Shown piece after piece: positions 62,554 to 64,000 of a DNA stretch of 64,000 bases. A program made the translations under genes and the position numbers. This DNA comes from Ptiloglossa arizonensis (lineage: Eukaryota > Arthropoda > Insecta > Hymenoptera > Colletidae): assembly GCF_051014685.1 (NCBI RefSeq), contig NC_135048.1, forward strand, positions 29,535,043 to 29,599,042, read 5' to 3'. Each line of letters opens with the position of its first letter. Position 1 is the first letter of the stretch. The notes beneath the pieces were generated by a model. It did not search any database and was not told the DNA's origin. It worked only from the letters and a program-made list of their open reading frames with translations.

Positions 62554-63784
62554 ATTATTCTCAATAAGGCAAATATTTACTTCAAAAAAATCTTAGATTT
62601 GCTATACTTTATAATACATTTAACTCAAAACGCAATAGATTGATATTAATTTAGTAGAATATATTATAAAACATTGTATATATGTAGAATGCGTCGTTTC
62701 TAGGATTCTTTTGATGTAAATTATGCTGAAAAATTATAGAAAGAATAATGTGTGCAGCGACCTATGGGAGTAAATAAATATTAATATAAGGGAAAAATGT
62801 AACAAAAAAATATTAAAAAAAAAACGAAAAGTATCACATAAAAATATATATTGTCTGAGAATTTCTATCCGATAGTGGTGGTCGGTTAGAAATTCACGCG
62901 AAGGCGAACAAAAAAAATTTCAAGTAAGCTTTATAAATAATTTTTATTCGGCTAAGTTTAAAACTTTCCCGCCTTACCAGAAGTGACGTGTATGTTTTAA
63001 ATTTTGATTTATTGTGATTATAACGTGTCTGTAAATGTTCATTTATTACAAACTGATAGCATTGTTGAGTTATAATCTGTATATTAGAAGAAAAATATAA
63101 ACATTGCAAAATGCGAACATCTGAATTTATTTATTTAGAATTATGACATAAACCTTTTATATTTAATTAGTTGAGTCGAAAGAAACTCAATTTTTACCAA
63201 ACCCAGAAAACCGATAGCATTGTTGAGTTATAATCCGTATATTAGAAGAAGAATATAAACATTGCAAAATGCGAATATCTAAATTTATTTATTTAGAATT
63301 ATGACATAAAGCTTTTATATTTAATTAGTCGAGTTGAAAGAAACTCAATTTTTACCAAACCCAGAAAACCGATAGCATTGTTGAGTTATAATCCGTATAT
63401 TAGAAGAAGAATATAAACATTGCAAAATGCGAATATCTAAATTTATTTATTTAGAATTATGACATAAAGCTTTTATATTTAATTAGTCGAGTTGAAAGAA
63501 ACTCAATTTTTACCAAATTCAGAAGACTGGTAGCAATGTTGAGTTATAATTCATATATTAGAAGAAAAATATAAACATTGCAAAATATGAACATCTAAAT
63601 TTATTTATTTAGAATTTTGACATAAACCTCTTATATTTAATTAGTCGAGTTGAAAGAAACTCAATTTTTACCAAACCCAGAAAATTATTTATTTTATGAC
63701 TATACAAAATATTACAAGGATTTCAATAACCGTTCAGTCTTGCAAAACATTGTTACATATTTGACAATGCTGACTGTATTCTGT
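62554..63784. other. arrestin / TFIIE-alpha convergent 3' region
   Basis: AT-rich 3' sequence of two convergent genes. It contains the 158-bp tandem array described separately (63050-63690). No coding frame was recognised. Confidence 0.6.
63050..63690. repeat. 158-bp tandem array, four copies
   Basis: The unit contains GATAGCATTGTTGAGTTATA, then TAAACATTGCAAAATGCGAA, then TTTAGAATTATGACATAAA and GAAACTCAATTTTTACCAAA. The GATAGC marker (GGTAGC in the last) recurs at 63055, 63213, 63371 and 63529, an exact 158-bp period. Copies 2 and 3 are almost identical. The array ends about 95 bp before the TFIIE-alpha stop codon and is probably transcribed in its 3' UTR. Confidence 0.93.
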
Positions 63785-63960
63785 TTAGTCATACATATGA
63801 GAATAATATTCTTGATATGCCTGAATGTATGCTTCTTTTTCTACTGGTGTCATCTCTGCGATTAATGTATCATTTACATCTGCAATCGCAACAGTTTTCC
63901 CCGCGACAGTTACGGTTGGTACAAGATCATCATCTTCAGAATCCATTGTTTCTACATCTC
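63785..63960 (-). CDS. TfIIEalpha: TFIIE alpha subunit, last exon (partial at right edge)
   Basis: The terminal coding exon starts after the acceptor TTGTTTAG next to 63960 and ends at TAA 63785-63787. It encodes MDSEDDDLVPTVTVAGKT, then IAEMTPVEKEAYIQAYQEYY, ending SHMYD. This matches the acidic C-terminal tail of the general transcription factor TFIIE large subunit (human GTF2E1 has VAGRPF... QMTPEEKEAYI). That tail contacts TFIIH during promoter opening. The exon enters with two bases completing a codon from an upstream exon beyond the right edge, so only the last 58 or so residues are visible. Confidence 0.88.
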
Positions 63961-64000
63961 CTAAACAATTAAAAAAAAATGTGTATATTTTTTTAACATA

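Overview
This is a eukaryotic nuclear window, almost certainly from an insect and probably from a hymenopteran (bee, wasp or ant). The evidence is short spliceosomal introns of about 60-110 bp in most genes, an Arr2-type visual arrestin, arthropod-like Yorkie, Hippo and Akirin, a RAD54B gene (not present in Drosophila as far as I know), mariner-like MITEs, and CpG-rich non-coding DNA alternating with AT-rich tandem arrays. I cannot name the species.

Left half (1-32.8 kb): this is essentially one gene, yorkie (yki, the YAP orthologue), on the minus strand. Exon 1 (32188-32822) encodes the TEAD-binding region, the 14-3-3/Warts site and the first half of WW domain 1. The next exon (1628-1851) completes WW1 and carries WW2. 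About 30.3 kb of intron separates them. The intron is a mosaic of at least 14 unrelated tandem arrays (units of 9 to about 190 bp), three copies of a mariner-type MITE, simple repeats and CpG-rich unique islands. I found no convincing nested gene. The yki C-terminus lies beyond the left edge.

Right half (34.9-64 kb): this is a dense, AT-rich gene cluster. In order it holds hippo (+), SNX17 (-), RpS10 (+), BLCAP (-), RAD54B (+), an ECI2-like enoyl-CoA delta isomerase (-), an acyl-protein thioesterase of the LYPLA1/2 family (-), akirin (+), an Arr2-like arrestin (+), and the last exon of TFIIE-alpha (-) entering from the right edge. All exon models were assembled by hand from splice signals and reading-frame continuity, and the phases add up for every complete gene.

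The most striking point is that yki and hpo are immediate head-to-head neighbours, with start codons 2.1 kb apart. Hippo is the upstream kinase of the Hippo growth-control pathway and Yorkie is the co-activator it ultimately restrains, so pathway input and output share one intergenic region. That region holds a CTCF-like motif. This arrangement differs from Drosophila and mammals and is the best candidate for a previously unremarked feature.
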